DNA from: CAYSYY01 sp964576115 [NCBI: uncultured Gemmatimonadota bacterium]
GTDB taxonomy: Bacteria; Blakebacterota; Blakebacteria; Blakebacterales
Assembly: GCA_964576115.1 (NCBI GenBank)
Contig: CAZNUA010000017.1
Span: forward strand, 1,837-45,890
Direction: 5' to 3'
Length of the DNA stretch: 44,054 bases
In this document: positions 27,392 to 34,363 of the stretch, one piece after another
How the letters are laid out: each line of letters begins with the position of its first letter
Position numbering within the stretch: position 1 is the stretch's first letter
The notes under the pieces: generated by a model
The model's input: only the letters and a program-made list of their open reading frames with translations
The model's database searches: none
Told to the model about the DNA's origin: nothing
Position numbers and translations under genes: made by a program

Positions 27392-28772
27392 GGGCGTCCT
27401 TTCCCAGTTCGGGTTCGGGCTCGACCGGATACGAGCCGCTGAAGCAGGCGTGGCACATCGGACCGGGGCGCTCCACGGCCGCGAGCATGCCCTCCAGGCT
27501 CAGATAGCCCAGCGAATCGGCGCCGATATGCTTGCGGATCTCCTCGATACTCAGACGGGCGCCGATCAGCTCGGAGCGGGTCGGGATATCGACGCCGTAA
27601 AAACAGGGCCAGGCCACCGGTGGACAGGTCACCCGCATGTGCACCTCGCGGGCGCCGGCCGCCCGGATCAGACGCAGCAGCTTGCGGCTGGTCGTGCCCC
27701 GCACGATCGAGTCGTCAACGACCACGACCCGCTTGCCGTCGAGCACCCCACCGACCGGGTTGAACTTGACCCGCACGTCGTGATCGCGCTGTTCGGGCCC
27801 CGGCTGGATGAAGGTGCGCCCGACGTAGTGGTTGCGGATCAGGCCGAGTTCGAAAGGCAGGCCCGATTCGCGGGCATACCCGAGAGCGGCCGTGTTCGAG
27901 GAGTCGGGCACGGCGATCACGATGTCGGCTTCGGCCGGGTGCTCGCGGGCCAGATTGCGTCCCAGGCCGCGCCTGACCTTGTCGACCTTTTCGCCGTAGA
28001 TGCGCGAGTCGGGCCGGGAGAAGTAGACGAATTCGAAAATGCAGGGATGGGTCTCGGGTGCGGCCGGCAAGCGGTGCGAGCACAACTCGCCGTCGCGGAT
28101 CACGATCATCTCCCCCGGTTCGACATCGCGCTCGAAACGGCCGCCGACGATGTCGAAGGCGCAGGTCTCGCTGGCCACCAGCCAGCTCGACCCGAGCCGG
28201 CCCAGGCAGAGCGGTCTGATGCCCAGCGGATCGCGGGCCGCGATCAGGGCGTTCTCGGTGACGAAGAGCAGACACCAGGCGCCCTGCACCTGCTCCAGAG
28301 CCTCTATGATCCTGGCCTCCAGATGCGGCGCCCGGGAGCGGGCCACGAGGTGAAGGATGAGTTCGGTGTCCATGGTGGTCTGAAAGATCGCCCCCTCCTC
28401 CTCCAGGGCGGCTCTGAGGGAAGGGGTGTTGGTGAGGTTGCCGTTGTGGGCCAGGGCCAGCGAACCCGACCGGCTGGTACTGCGGATCGGCTGGGTATTG
28501 GCTGTATGCGGCGAACCCGTTGTCGAGTACCGGGTGTGACCGATCGCCAGATGACCGGCCAGACCGGCGATCCGCTCAGGCCGGAAGACGTCGTTGACCA
28601 GTCCGAGAGCCTTGTAGAGGTGGGTGGTCTCGCCGTCGGCCGAGCAGATCCCGGCCGCTTCCTGACCGCGGTGCTGCAGGCTGTAGAGACCCAGATAGGT
28701 CAGGTAGGCGGCTTCGGGGTGGCCGGCGACTCCGGCCAGGGCGCAGAAGTGGCGGAGCTCGTCGCCGGCCAT
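27363..28772 (-). CDS. purF: Amidophosphoribosyltransferase PurF
   Basis: PurF catalyses the first step of purine synthesis, PRPP plus glutamine to phosphoribosylamine. The 469-residue protein has a short propeptide (MAGDELRHF), after which Cys10 would be the N-terminal nucleophile. LYSLQHRGQEAAGI and NGNLTN belong to the glutaminase domain, and VVVVDDSIVRGTTS is the PRPP-binding loop. Cysteines in CPPVAWPCFYGVDIPT and MCHACFSG, together with one near HPCIFEF, fit the [4Fe-4S] cluster of the Bacillus-type enzyme. ATG at 28772 lies 3 bases after the rnr stop, so the two are likely co-transcribed. Confidence 0.96.
   Translation of the reverse strand: MAGDELRHFCALAGVAGHPEAAYLTYLGLYSLQHRGQEAAGICSADGETTHLYKALGLVNDVFRPERIAGLAGHLAIGHTRYSTTGSPHTANTQPIRSTSRSGSLALAHNGNLTNTPSLRAALEEEGAIFQTTMDTELILHLVARSRAPHLEARIIEALEQVQGAWCLLFVTENALIAARDPLGIRPLCLGRLGSSWLVASETCAFDIVGGRFERDVEPGEMIVIRDGELCSHRLPAAPETHPCIFEFVYFSRPDSRIYGEKVDKVRRGLGRNLAREHPAEADIVIAVPDSSNTAALGYARESGLPFELGLIRNHYVGRTFIQPGPEQRDHDVRVKFNPVGGVLDGKRVVVVDDSIVRGTTSRKLLRLIRAAGAREVHMRVTCPPVAWPCFYGVDIPTRSELIGARLSIEEIRKHIGADSLGYLSLEGMLAAVERPGPMCHACFSGSYPVEPEPELGKDALEGNRGCPP
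27397..27402 (-). promoter_or_regulatory. Shine-Dalgarno supporting a TTG start within purF
   Basis: On the minus strand AAAGGA is followed by five bases and TTG (27391-27389). It supports translation of the oxidoreductase from within the last codons of purF. Confidence 0.55.
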
Positions 28773-28775
28773 GGA

Positions 28776-30548
28776 TCAATCTCCCTCGTCTGCGGTCCGC
28801 TTCCGTTTCGCCGGACCGGCGTCGGATTCCTCGACCGGCAGCAGATCGAGCTGGCGGGCGATCCGGTCGGCCCGCACGACCTGCACTCTCAGGGTGTCGC
28901 CCAGCCGGTAGATGCGTCTCGAGCGCCGGCCCACCAGCCGGTATTTCTCTTCTTCGTACTCGTAGTAATCGTCGCCGAGGGCCGAGACGTGGATCAAGCC
29001 GTCGACCAGGAATTCCTGCAGCTGCACGAAGAGGCCGAAGTTGGTGACACCCGTGACGATCCCTTCATACTCCTCGCCGAGCTTGTCCTCCATGAAGGCG
29101 ATCTGTTTCAGCTTGACCGATTCCCGCTCCACGTCCATGGCGATCCGTTCCCGCTCGCTGGCCTGTTCGGCGGTCTCGTCGAGCCAGGCCTCCAGATCGG
29201 ACAGCTCGGCCCGCACCGGCGCCCGGTGGTGGTAGCGTTTGAGCAGGCGGTGCACGATGAGGTCGGGATAACGGCGGATCGGCGAGGTGAAGTGAGTGTA
29301 GGCCCGGCTGGCCAGGCCGAAGTGGCCGTCGTTGCGGGTGCAGTAGAGAGCCTGCTTCATGTGCCGGAGCATGGCGATATTGAGCAGTTGTTCGATCGGG
29401 CGACCCTCGATTTTCTGCAGCAGGGTGTTCAGTGCCCGCGACACGCTTCCCTGTCCTTTTCCGATCGGATAGCCCATCGTCTTCGTGAAGTGGGCGAATT
29501 CCTCGAGTTGCAGGGGATCGGGTTCCTCGTGGACGCGGTAGATGAAGGGGAGCATCAGTCCGGCGGCATACCGGGCCACCGCCTCGTTGGCCAGGATCAT
29601 GAATTCCTCGACCAGGCGGTGGCTGGCCAGGCGGGGTCGGGCCCGGAGCGAAATCGGCACGCCGTGCGAATCGAGTTCGACCAGCGGTTCGGGCAGATCG
29701 AAATCGATCGTTCCCCGTTCAACCCGTCTGCGGGCCAGGGCCTCGGCTATCGGGGCCATCGCCTGCAGGGCCCGGACCACAGAGTCATCGATTCCTGCTG
29801 AGGGATTCCCCTCGATGATCGCCTGGGCTTCTTCATAGCTGAGTCGGGCCCGGGAGCGGATGATCGACTCCCTCAGCTCGCTTCCCACCGGACGCCCGTC
29901 GTGGTCCAGATCGATGAAGCAGGAGAAGGCGAGTTTCTCTTCGTCGGGACGCAGGCTGCAGGCTCCGGCCGACAGAGCTTCGGGGAGCATCGGGATGACC
30001 CGGTCGACCAGGTAGACGCTGGTGCCCCGGTGCCAGGCTTCGGCGTCCAGACGGCTTCCCTCGACGACATAAAAGGAGACATCGGCGATGTGCACCCCGA
30101 TCCGCCAGCCCGAGGGCCGGGATTCGATCGAGACGGCATCGTCGAAGTCCTTCGCATCGGCGGGATCGATCGTGAAGATCGTTTCCGAACGCAGGTCGAG
30201 CCGTTCGTCCAGGTCCTGGTCGACGGGCCTGGCCGCCGCCTTACGGGCCTCGGCTTCGATCTCGTCCTCGAAGGAGAGCGGCAGACCCGCCTCCTCGGCG
30301 ATCAGGGTGACCTCGGCTCTGGGATCTTCGGGTACGAGCCAGTTCTCTCCCTTTTCGGTCAGCGCATAACGGGCCCCTTTGAGACGCCGGATCCGTCCGG
30401 CGTCGAGCAGCTCGCGCAGAGCCGCCTTGAAGCGGGCGAACTGCCGCCGGCGCAGGGCGAGCAGGGTGAAGAGTTCCTGCTCGCGCAGGGGGTGGCCCGC
30501 TTCACCGAGCAGGCGGGCGATATCTTTTCCAATCGTGTTTTCAGGCAT
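28776..30548 (-). CDS. rnr: RNase II/R family 3'-5' exoribonuclease lacking cold-shock domains
   Basis: The 590-residue protein has an RNase R-type winged-helix N-terminus (about 5-65; PLREQELFTLL, LRELLDAGRIRRLKGARYAL). The RNB catalytic domain (about 115-480) has the active-site Asp cluster IDPADAKDFDDA at 127-138. A C-terminal S1 domain spans about 500-580 (YEGIVTGVTNFGLFVQLQEF). It degrades structured RNA 3' to 5'. Unusually, the two cold-shock domains expected between the winged helix and RNB are missing: residues 70-100 run directly into the pre-RNB segment LPLSFEDEIEAEA. The start is uncertain: ATG at 30548 fits homologues best, while ATG at 30569 and GTG at 30626 are in frame but lack better ribosome sites. 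The family is certain; the exact start is not. Confidence 0.9.
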   Translation of the reverse strand: MPENTIGKDIARLLGEAGHPLREQELFTLLALRRRQFARFKAALRELLDAGRIRRLKGARYALTEKGENWLVPEDPRAEVTLIAEEAGLPLSFEDEIEAEARKAAARPVDQDLDERLDLRSETIFTIDPADAKDFDDAVSIESRPSGWRIGVHIADVSFYVVEGSRLDAEAWHRGTSVYLVDRVIPMLPEALSAGACSLRPDEEKLAFSCFIDLDHDGRPVGSELRESIIRSRARLSYEEAQAIIEGNPSAGIDDSVVRALQAMAPIAEALARRRVERGTIDFDLPEPLVELDSHGVPISLRARPRLASHRLVEEFMILANEAVARYAAGLMLPFIYRVHEEPDPLQLEEFAHFTKTMGYPIGKGQGSVSRALNTLLQKIEGRPIEQLLNIAMLRHMKQALYCTRNDGHFGLASRAYTHFTSPIRRYPDLIVHRLLKRYHHRAPVRAELSDLEAWLDETAEQASERERIAMDVERESVKLKQIAFMEDKLGEEYEGIVTGVTNFGLFVQLQEFLVDGLIHVSALGDDYYEYEEEKYRLVGRRSRRIYRLGDTLRVQVVRADRIARQLDLLPVEESDAGPAKRKRTADEGD

Positions 30549-30605
30549 ACTCCCAAGATAGGGCTTCATCCGACCCGCGGGAGTCCGAATACCGTCCGGG
30601 GGGTG

Positions 30606-30634
30606 TTGCAGTCGGTTCGGGGTCACGGTACGAT
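30606..30634 (+). promoter_or_regulatory. Candidate sigma-70-type promoter for the M24 peptidase gene
   Basis: TTGCAG (30606-30611) and TACGAT (30629-30634) are 17 bases apart, 42 bases before the ATG at 30677. The -10 overlaps the left arm of the inverted repeat at 30624-30658. Matches to consensus are partial (three and four of six). Confidence 0.3.
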
Positions 30635-30658
30635 CATCTCCCGTTTCCCCGTACCGTG
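30624..30658. repeat. 9-bp perfect inverted repeat between rnr and the M24 gene
   Basis: CACGGTACG (30624-30632) and CGTACCGTG (30650-30658) are exact reverse complements separated by 17 bases. The repeat lies in the divergent region, ends 18 bases before the M24 start codon, and covers the candidate -10. It could be a repressor operator or a hairpin in the leader RNA. Confidence 0.6.
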
Positions 30659-30676
30659 CCGAGAGGACATGATGCG

Positions 30677-32044
30677 ATGATCACTGCCTGTCGCCGCTTT
30701 ATCGCCCCCACCCTGCCGCTTCTGCTCCTCGCCTGTATGCCGCTGACGGCGCCGGCTCAAACCGGTTTCGCCGGCGCCACCGGCGGGCGCACCGAACTGC
30801 CCAAAGTACTCCCCCTGCGCCAGCGCGACGCCGTCATCGACCGCTGGCTGCGCATCCGCCTCGAGACCGTTCTGCCCGAGATCATGCGGCGTGAAGGCTT
30901 CGACATGTGGATCGTCGACAACCGCGAGTACAACGAGGATCCGGTCTTCTTCACTCTCATGCCGGGGGTGACCACCGCGGCGCGCCGGCGCACCATCCTG
31001 GTTTTTTACGATCCCGGGCCGGGCCGGCCCGTGGAGCGCTTGGCGGTCAGCCGTTACGGGATCGGGGAGTGGTATCGGGGAATGTGGGATCCCGAAGCAG
31101 AACCCGATCAGTACCGGGCCCTGGCCCGGATCATCGAAGAGCGCGATCCTGACCGGATCGGGATAAATGTCTCCGACACCTTCGCCTTCGGGGACGGCCT
31201 GAGCGCCTCGAGCCGGGAGAACCTCGAACGGGTGCTGCCGGCCCGCTACCGCTCCCGCCTGGCCGGGGCCGAGCGACTGGCGGTCGGCTGGCTCGAACGC
31301 CGCCTGCCCGAGGAGATCGACGCCTACGACGGGATCAGCCGCATCGCCCACGATATCATCGCCCGCGCCTTCTCGGGCGAGGTCGTCCATCCCGGGGTCA
31401 CCCGGGCCGAGGATGTGGTCTGGTTCTTCCGTCAGGCTTTTGCCGACCTCGACCTGGGCTACTGGTTCCAGCCCTCGGTCGACATCATCCGCCGGGGCGG
31501 TCTCGATCCCGCCGATCCCGACGCCGATATCATCCGGCCCGGCGATGTACTGCACTGCGATATCGGGCTCGTCTACCTGGGGCTGTGTACCGATACCCAG
31601 CAGGTGGCCTACGTTCTGCGGCCCGGCGAGAGTGAGCCCCCCGCCGGTCTGCAGGCCGCTCTGGCCAACGCCAACCGGGTTCAGGATCTCTTCATGAACG
31701 AGTTCGCGGCTCACCGGACCGGAAACGAGATCCTGGCCGCGGCTCTGGCGGCCTGCCGGGCCGAAGGGCTCGAAATATCTATCTACACCCACCCGGTCGG
31801 CTACCACGGCCACGCCGCCGGGCCCACGATCGGGCTGTGGGACCGCCAGGAGGGTGTCCCCGGCAAGGGTGACTACCCCCTCTTCGACGATACCGCCTAT
31901 GCCATCGAACTGAATTGCCGTACCGCGGTTCCCGAATGGGATGGCCAGATGGTCACCATAGGGTTGGAGCAGAAGGGGATCTTCACCGGCGGACAGTGCC
32001 GTTTCTCCGACCGCCGGCAGACAGCCTTCCACCTGATCTGGTAG
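30677..32044 (+). CDS. Exported M24 family (Xaa-Pro aminopeptidase-like) metallopeptidase
   Basis: This 455-residue protein has a signal peptide; LLLLAC at 15-20 could be a lipobox and TAPAQ at 24-28 an ordinary cleavage site, so lipidation is open. The pita-bread catalytic domain (about 220-455) shows the five-metal-ligand pattern: Asp in LHCDIGLVYLG, Asp in LCTDTQQVAYV, His in GYHGHAAGPT, Glu in AIELNCR and Glu in TIGLEQKG. The family removes N-terminal residues next to proline or cleaves Xaa-Pro dipeptides. ATG at 30677 has GAGAGGA 9 bases upstream. It is followed after 13 bases by a transporter gene and then an exported S9 peptidase, suggesting peptide breakdown outside the cytoplasm. Confidence 0.9.
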   Translation: MITACRRFIAPTLPLLLLACMPLTAPAQTGFAGATGGRTELPKVLPLRQRDAVIDRWLRIRLETVLPEIMRREGFDMWIVDNREYNEDPVFFTLMPGVTTAARRRTILVFYDPGPGRPVERLAVSRYGIGEWYRGMWDPEAEPDQYRALARIIEERDPDRIGINVSDTFAFGDGLSASSRENLERVLPARYRSRLAGAERLAVGWLERRLPEEIDAYDGISRIAHDIIARAFSGEVVHPGVTRAEDVVWFFRQAFADLDLGYWFQPSVDIIRRGGLDPADPDADIIRPGDVLHCDIGLVYLGLCTDTQQVAYVLRPGESEPPAGLQAALANANRVQDLFMNEFAAHRTGNEILAAALAACRAEGLEISIYTHPVGYHGHAAGPTIGLWDRQEGVPGKGDYPLFDDTAYAIELNCRTAVPEWDGQMVTIGLEQKGIFTGGQCRFSDRRQTAFHLIW

Positions 32045-32057
32045 ACCGGTCCGGGAG

Positions 32058-34256
32058 ATGCCCCAGAAAAACGACGGCACCCCGCGCGGTCGCTTCGGGA
32101 CTTTCGGGGGGGTCTTCACCCCCTCGGTCCTGACTATTCTCGGGGTCATCATGTACCTGCGCCTGGGGTGGGTCCTCGGCTCGGTGGGGCTGCCAGCCAC
32201 CCTGCTGATCGTGACCCTGGCGAGTACCATCACCTTCCTGACCGGGCTCTCGATCTCGGCCATCGCCACCGACCAGCACGTCAAGATCGGCGGCGCCTAC
32301 TACATGATCAGCCGCTCGCTGGGCATCGAACCGGGGGGCGCCATCGGGGTGCCCCTCTATTTCGCCCAGGCCCTTTCGGTGGCCCTCTATACGGTCGGTT
32401 TCGCCGAGAGCGTGGTCCGCACCTTCCCCGCCCTGAACGAGAAGGCGGTCGCGGTCGTGACCGCTCTGGCGGTGGCCGCGGTGGCTCTGCGTTCGGCCCG
32501 GACGGCGATCCGGGTGCAGTACGTGATCATGGCCGCGATCGGACTCAGCCTGCTCTCTTTCTTCTTCGGCCGGGCCGTCGAGCCCTTTGATCCGACCCTG
32601 CTCGAGTGGCGTCCGGGGGGGCAGTTCTGGCCTGTCTTCGCGGTCTTCTTCCCCGCCGTAACCGGGATCATGGCCGGGGTGAACATGTCAGGCGATCTCA
32701 AGGACCCGGCCCGCGCCCTGCCGCGGGGAACCCTGCTGGCGATCGGAACCGGGTATGTGATGTACATGGTCATACCGGTCTTCCTCGCTCTGCGGGCCGG
32801 TTCGGCCAGTCTTGTCGGCGACAGCCTCGTCATGCGCCGGATCGCGCTGTGGGACAACGCCATCCTGCTGGGGGTGTGGGGGGCCACCCTATCGAGTGCG
32901 GTCGGCAGCATCCTCGGCGCCCCGCGCGTGCTTCAGGCCCTCTCGCGCGACGCGGTACTGCCGAAACGCTGGCGCTGGCTCGGCCGGGGGAGCGGACCGG
33001 ACGACGAACCGCGTCTGGGTACCCTCCTGACCCTGGGGGTGGCGCTCGTCGCCATCCTGCTCGGGAATCTGAACCTGATCGCTCCCATCCTGACGATGTT
33101 CTTCCTGACCACCTACGCGGTGCTCAACATCACCGCCGGGACCGAAACCCTGCTCGGTAATCCCTCCTACCGCCCCACCTTCCGGGTTCACTGGATCTGG
33201 TCTTTTCTGGGCGCGCTGGGCTGTCTGGTGGTCATGTTCCTCATCAACGCCCTGGCCGCCGGGGTAGCTGCGCTGGCCGTCATCGCCATCTTTCTCTGGC
33301 TCGAGCGGCGCGAGCTGACGACCACCTGGGGGAGCGTGCAGGGCGGGCTGTGGGCCGCCCTGGCCCGCACCGGCCTGATGCGGATGACCACCGCCTCGGA
33401 CCCGAAAAACTGGCGTCCGCACCTCTTCGTGCTTTCCGGGGCTCCGACGAAGCGCTGGCACCTCATCGACCTGGCCTCCGCCCTTACCCACAACCGCGCC
33501 CTGCTGACCGTGGCCACCGTGCTGGGCGAGGAGGCCGCCGATCGGGATCGGGTGGCTTCGATGGAGGAAACGATCGCCGAGTACCTCGAGCGCCAGGGCG
33601 TGCGGGGTCTGGTGCGGGTCACGACCGCGGCCGATCCGTTCATCGGCGCGTTGCGCCTGATCGAGACATACGGGTTGGGGGCCCTGGTGCCCAACACCAT
33701 CATCCTCGGAGCCAGCGAGCGGCCGGAGGTCTGCGGCACCTACTGCGGCATGATCGAGGCCCTGCACGATGCCCGCCGCAACGTGCTGGTGGTGCACCAC
33801 AACCCGGAACGCGGTTTCGGTGAACGCCGGACGATCGATGTCTGGTGGCGGGGCCTGCGCCGCAACGGCGGATTGATGATGGTGCTGGCCTACCTGCTGA
33901 GTTCGAGCGTCTCCTGGCGCGGGGCCGACGTGCGTCTGAAGATGGTCCTGCCTTCCGACGCCGCTCTCGAAGGCACCCGGCGCAACCTGGTCGCTCTGGC
34001 CGAAGATCTGCGCATCGGAGCCTCACCCCACCTCATCCCGGCCCGCGGCCGGACTTTCGACGAGATCCTGCGTTCCTCCTCGGCCGACGCCGATCTGGTC
34101 TTCCTCGGCATGGCCGATCCCGGCGAGGGTTTCACCGAGTATTACGAGTCGCTGGCCGAGCGGATCGCCGGTCTGCCTTCGACGGTGTTCGTGCTGGCCT
34201 CCGAAGACCTCGCCTTCCGAGACGTGCTTCTGCAGACCGAGACCAGAGTCACCTGA
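32058..34256 (+). CDS. Cation-chloride-cotransporter-like APC permease
   Basis: This 732-residue membrane protein belongs to the amino acid-polyamine-organocation superfamily. Its start (FGTFGGVFTPSVLTILGVIM then YLRLGWVLG) matches the first helix of the SLC12/CCC family (Na-K-Cl and K-Cl cotransporters), and KIGGAYYMISRSLGIEPGG and GIMAGVNMSGDLKDPARALP are also characteristic. About 12 transmembrane helices span residues 20-430. The C-terminal ~300 residues are soluble and carry a CCC-type regulatory domain. Substrates are likely K+ and/or Cl-, or an amino acid; they cannot be fixed by eye. It lies 13 bases after the M24 gene, so is probably co-transcribed; GGGAG abuts the ATG, an unusually close ribosome site. 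Confidence 0.85.
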   Translation: MPQKNDGTPRGRFGTFGGVFTPSVLTILGVIMYLRLGWVLGSVGLPATLLIVTLASTITFLTGLSISAIATDQHVKIGGAYYMISRSLGIEPGGAIGVPLYFAQALSVALYTVGFAESVVRTFPALNEKAVAVVTALAVAAVALRSARTAIRVQYVIMAAIGLSLLSFFFGRAVEPFDPTLLEWRPGGQFWPVFAVFFPAVTGIMAGVNMSGDLKDPARALPRGTLLAIGTGYVMYMVIPVFLALRAGSASLVGDSLVMRRIALWDNAILLGVWGATLSSAVGSILGAPRVLQALSRDAVLPKRWRWLGRGSGPDDEPRLGTLLTLGVALVAILLGNLNLIAPILTMFFLTTYAVLNITAGTETLLGNPSYRPTFRVHWIWSFLGALGCLVVMFLINALAAGVAALAVIAIFLWLERRELTTTWGSVQGGLWAALARTGLMRMTTASDPKNWRPHLFVLSGAPTKRWHLIDLASALTHNRALLTVATVLGEEAADRDRVASMEETIAEYLERQGVRGLVRVTTAADPFIGALRLIETYGLGALVPNTIILGASERPEVCGTYCGMIEALHDARRNVLVVHHNPERGFGERRTIDVWWRGLRRNGGLMMVLAYLLSSSVSWRGADVRLKMVLPSDAALEGTRRNLVALAEDLRIGASPHLIPARGRTFDEILRSSSADADLVFLGMADPGEGFTEYYESLAERIAGLPSTVFVLASEDLAFRDVLLQTETRVT

Positions 34257-34287
34257 GAGGTTTCGGCCGGTTCCCGGTTGGCAAATG

Positions 34288-34317
34288 TTGGACACCCGCC
34301 CTCCCCGGCGGTACATT
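34288..34317 (+). promoter_or_regulatory. Candidate sigma-70-type promoter for the S9 peptidase gene
   Basis: TTGGAC (34288-34293) and TACATT (34312-34317) are separated by 18 bases in the 107-bp gap, 46 bases before the ATG. Both hexamers are close to consensus, making this the best promoter candidate in the window. Confidence 0.4.
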
Positions 34318-34363
34318 CCTGCTTTCGAAAAATCGTTGCCAGCCCCGTGCAAGGAGACCCCCC

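Noticed and set aside
27282-29801. An 839-codon open frame on the plus strand opposite purF and rnr, and similar long ones at 5512-7497 (+), 30623-32284 (-) and 35435-37114 (-)
   Set aside because: Each lies antisense to a gene with clear family motifs. High GC with strong codon bias removes stop codons from the opposite strand, and their translations show no domain.
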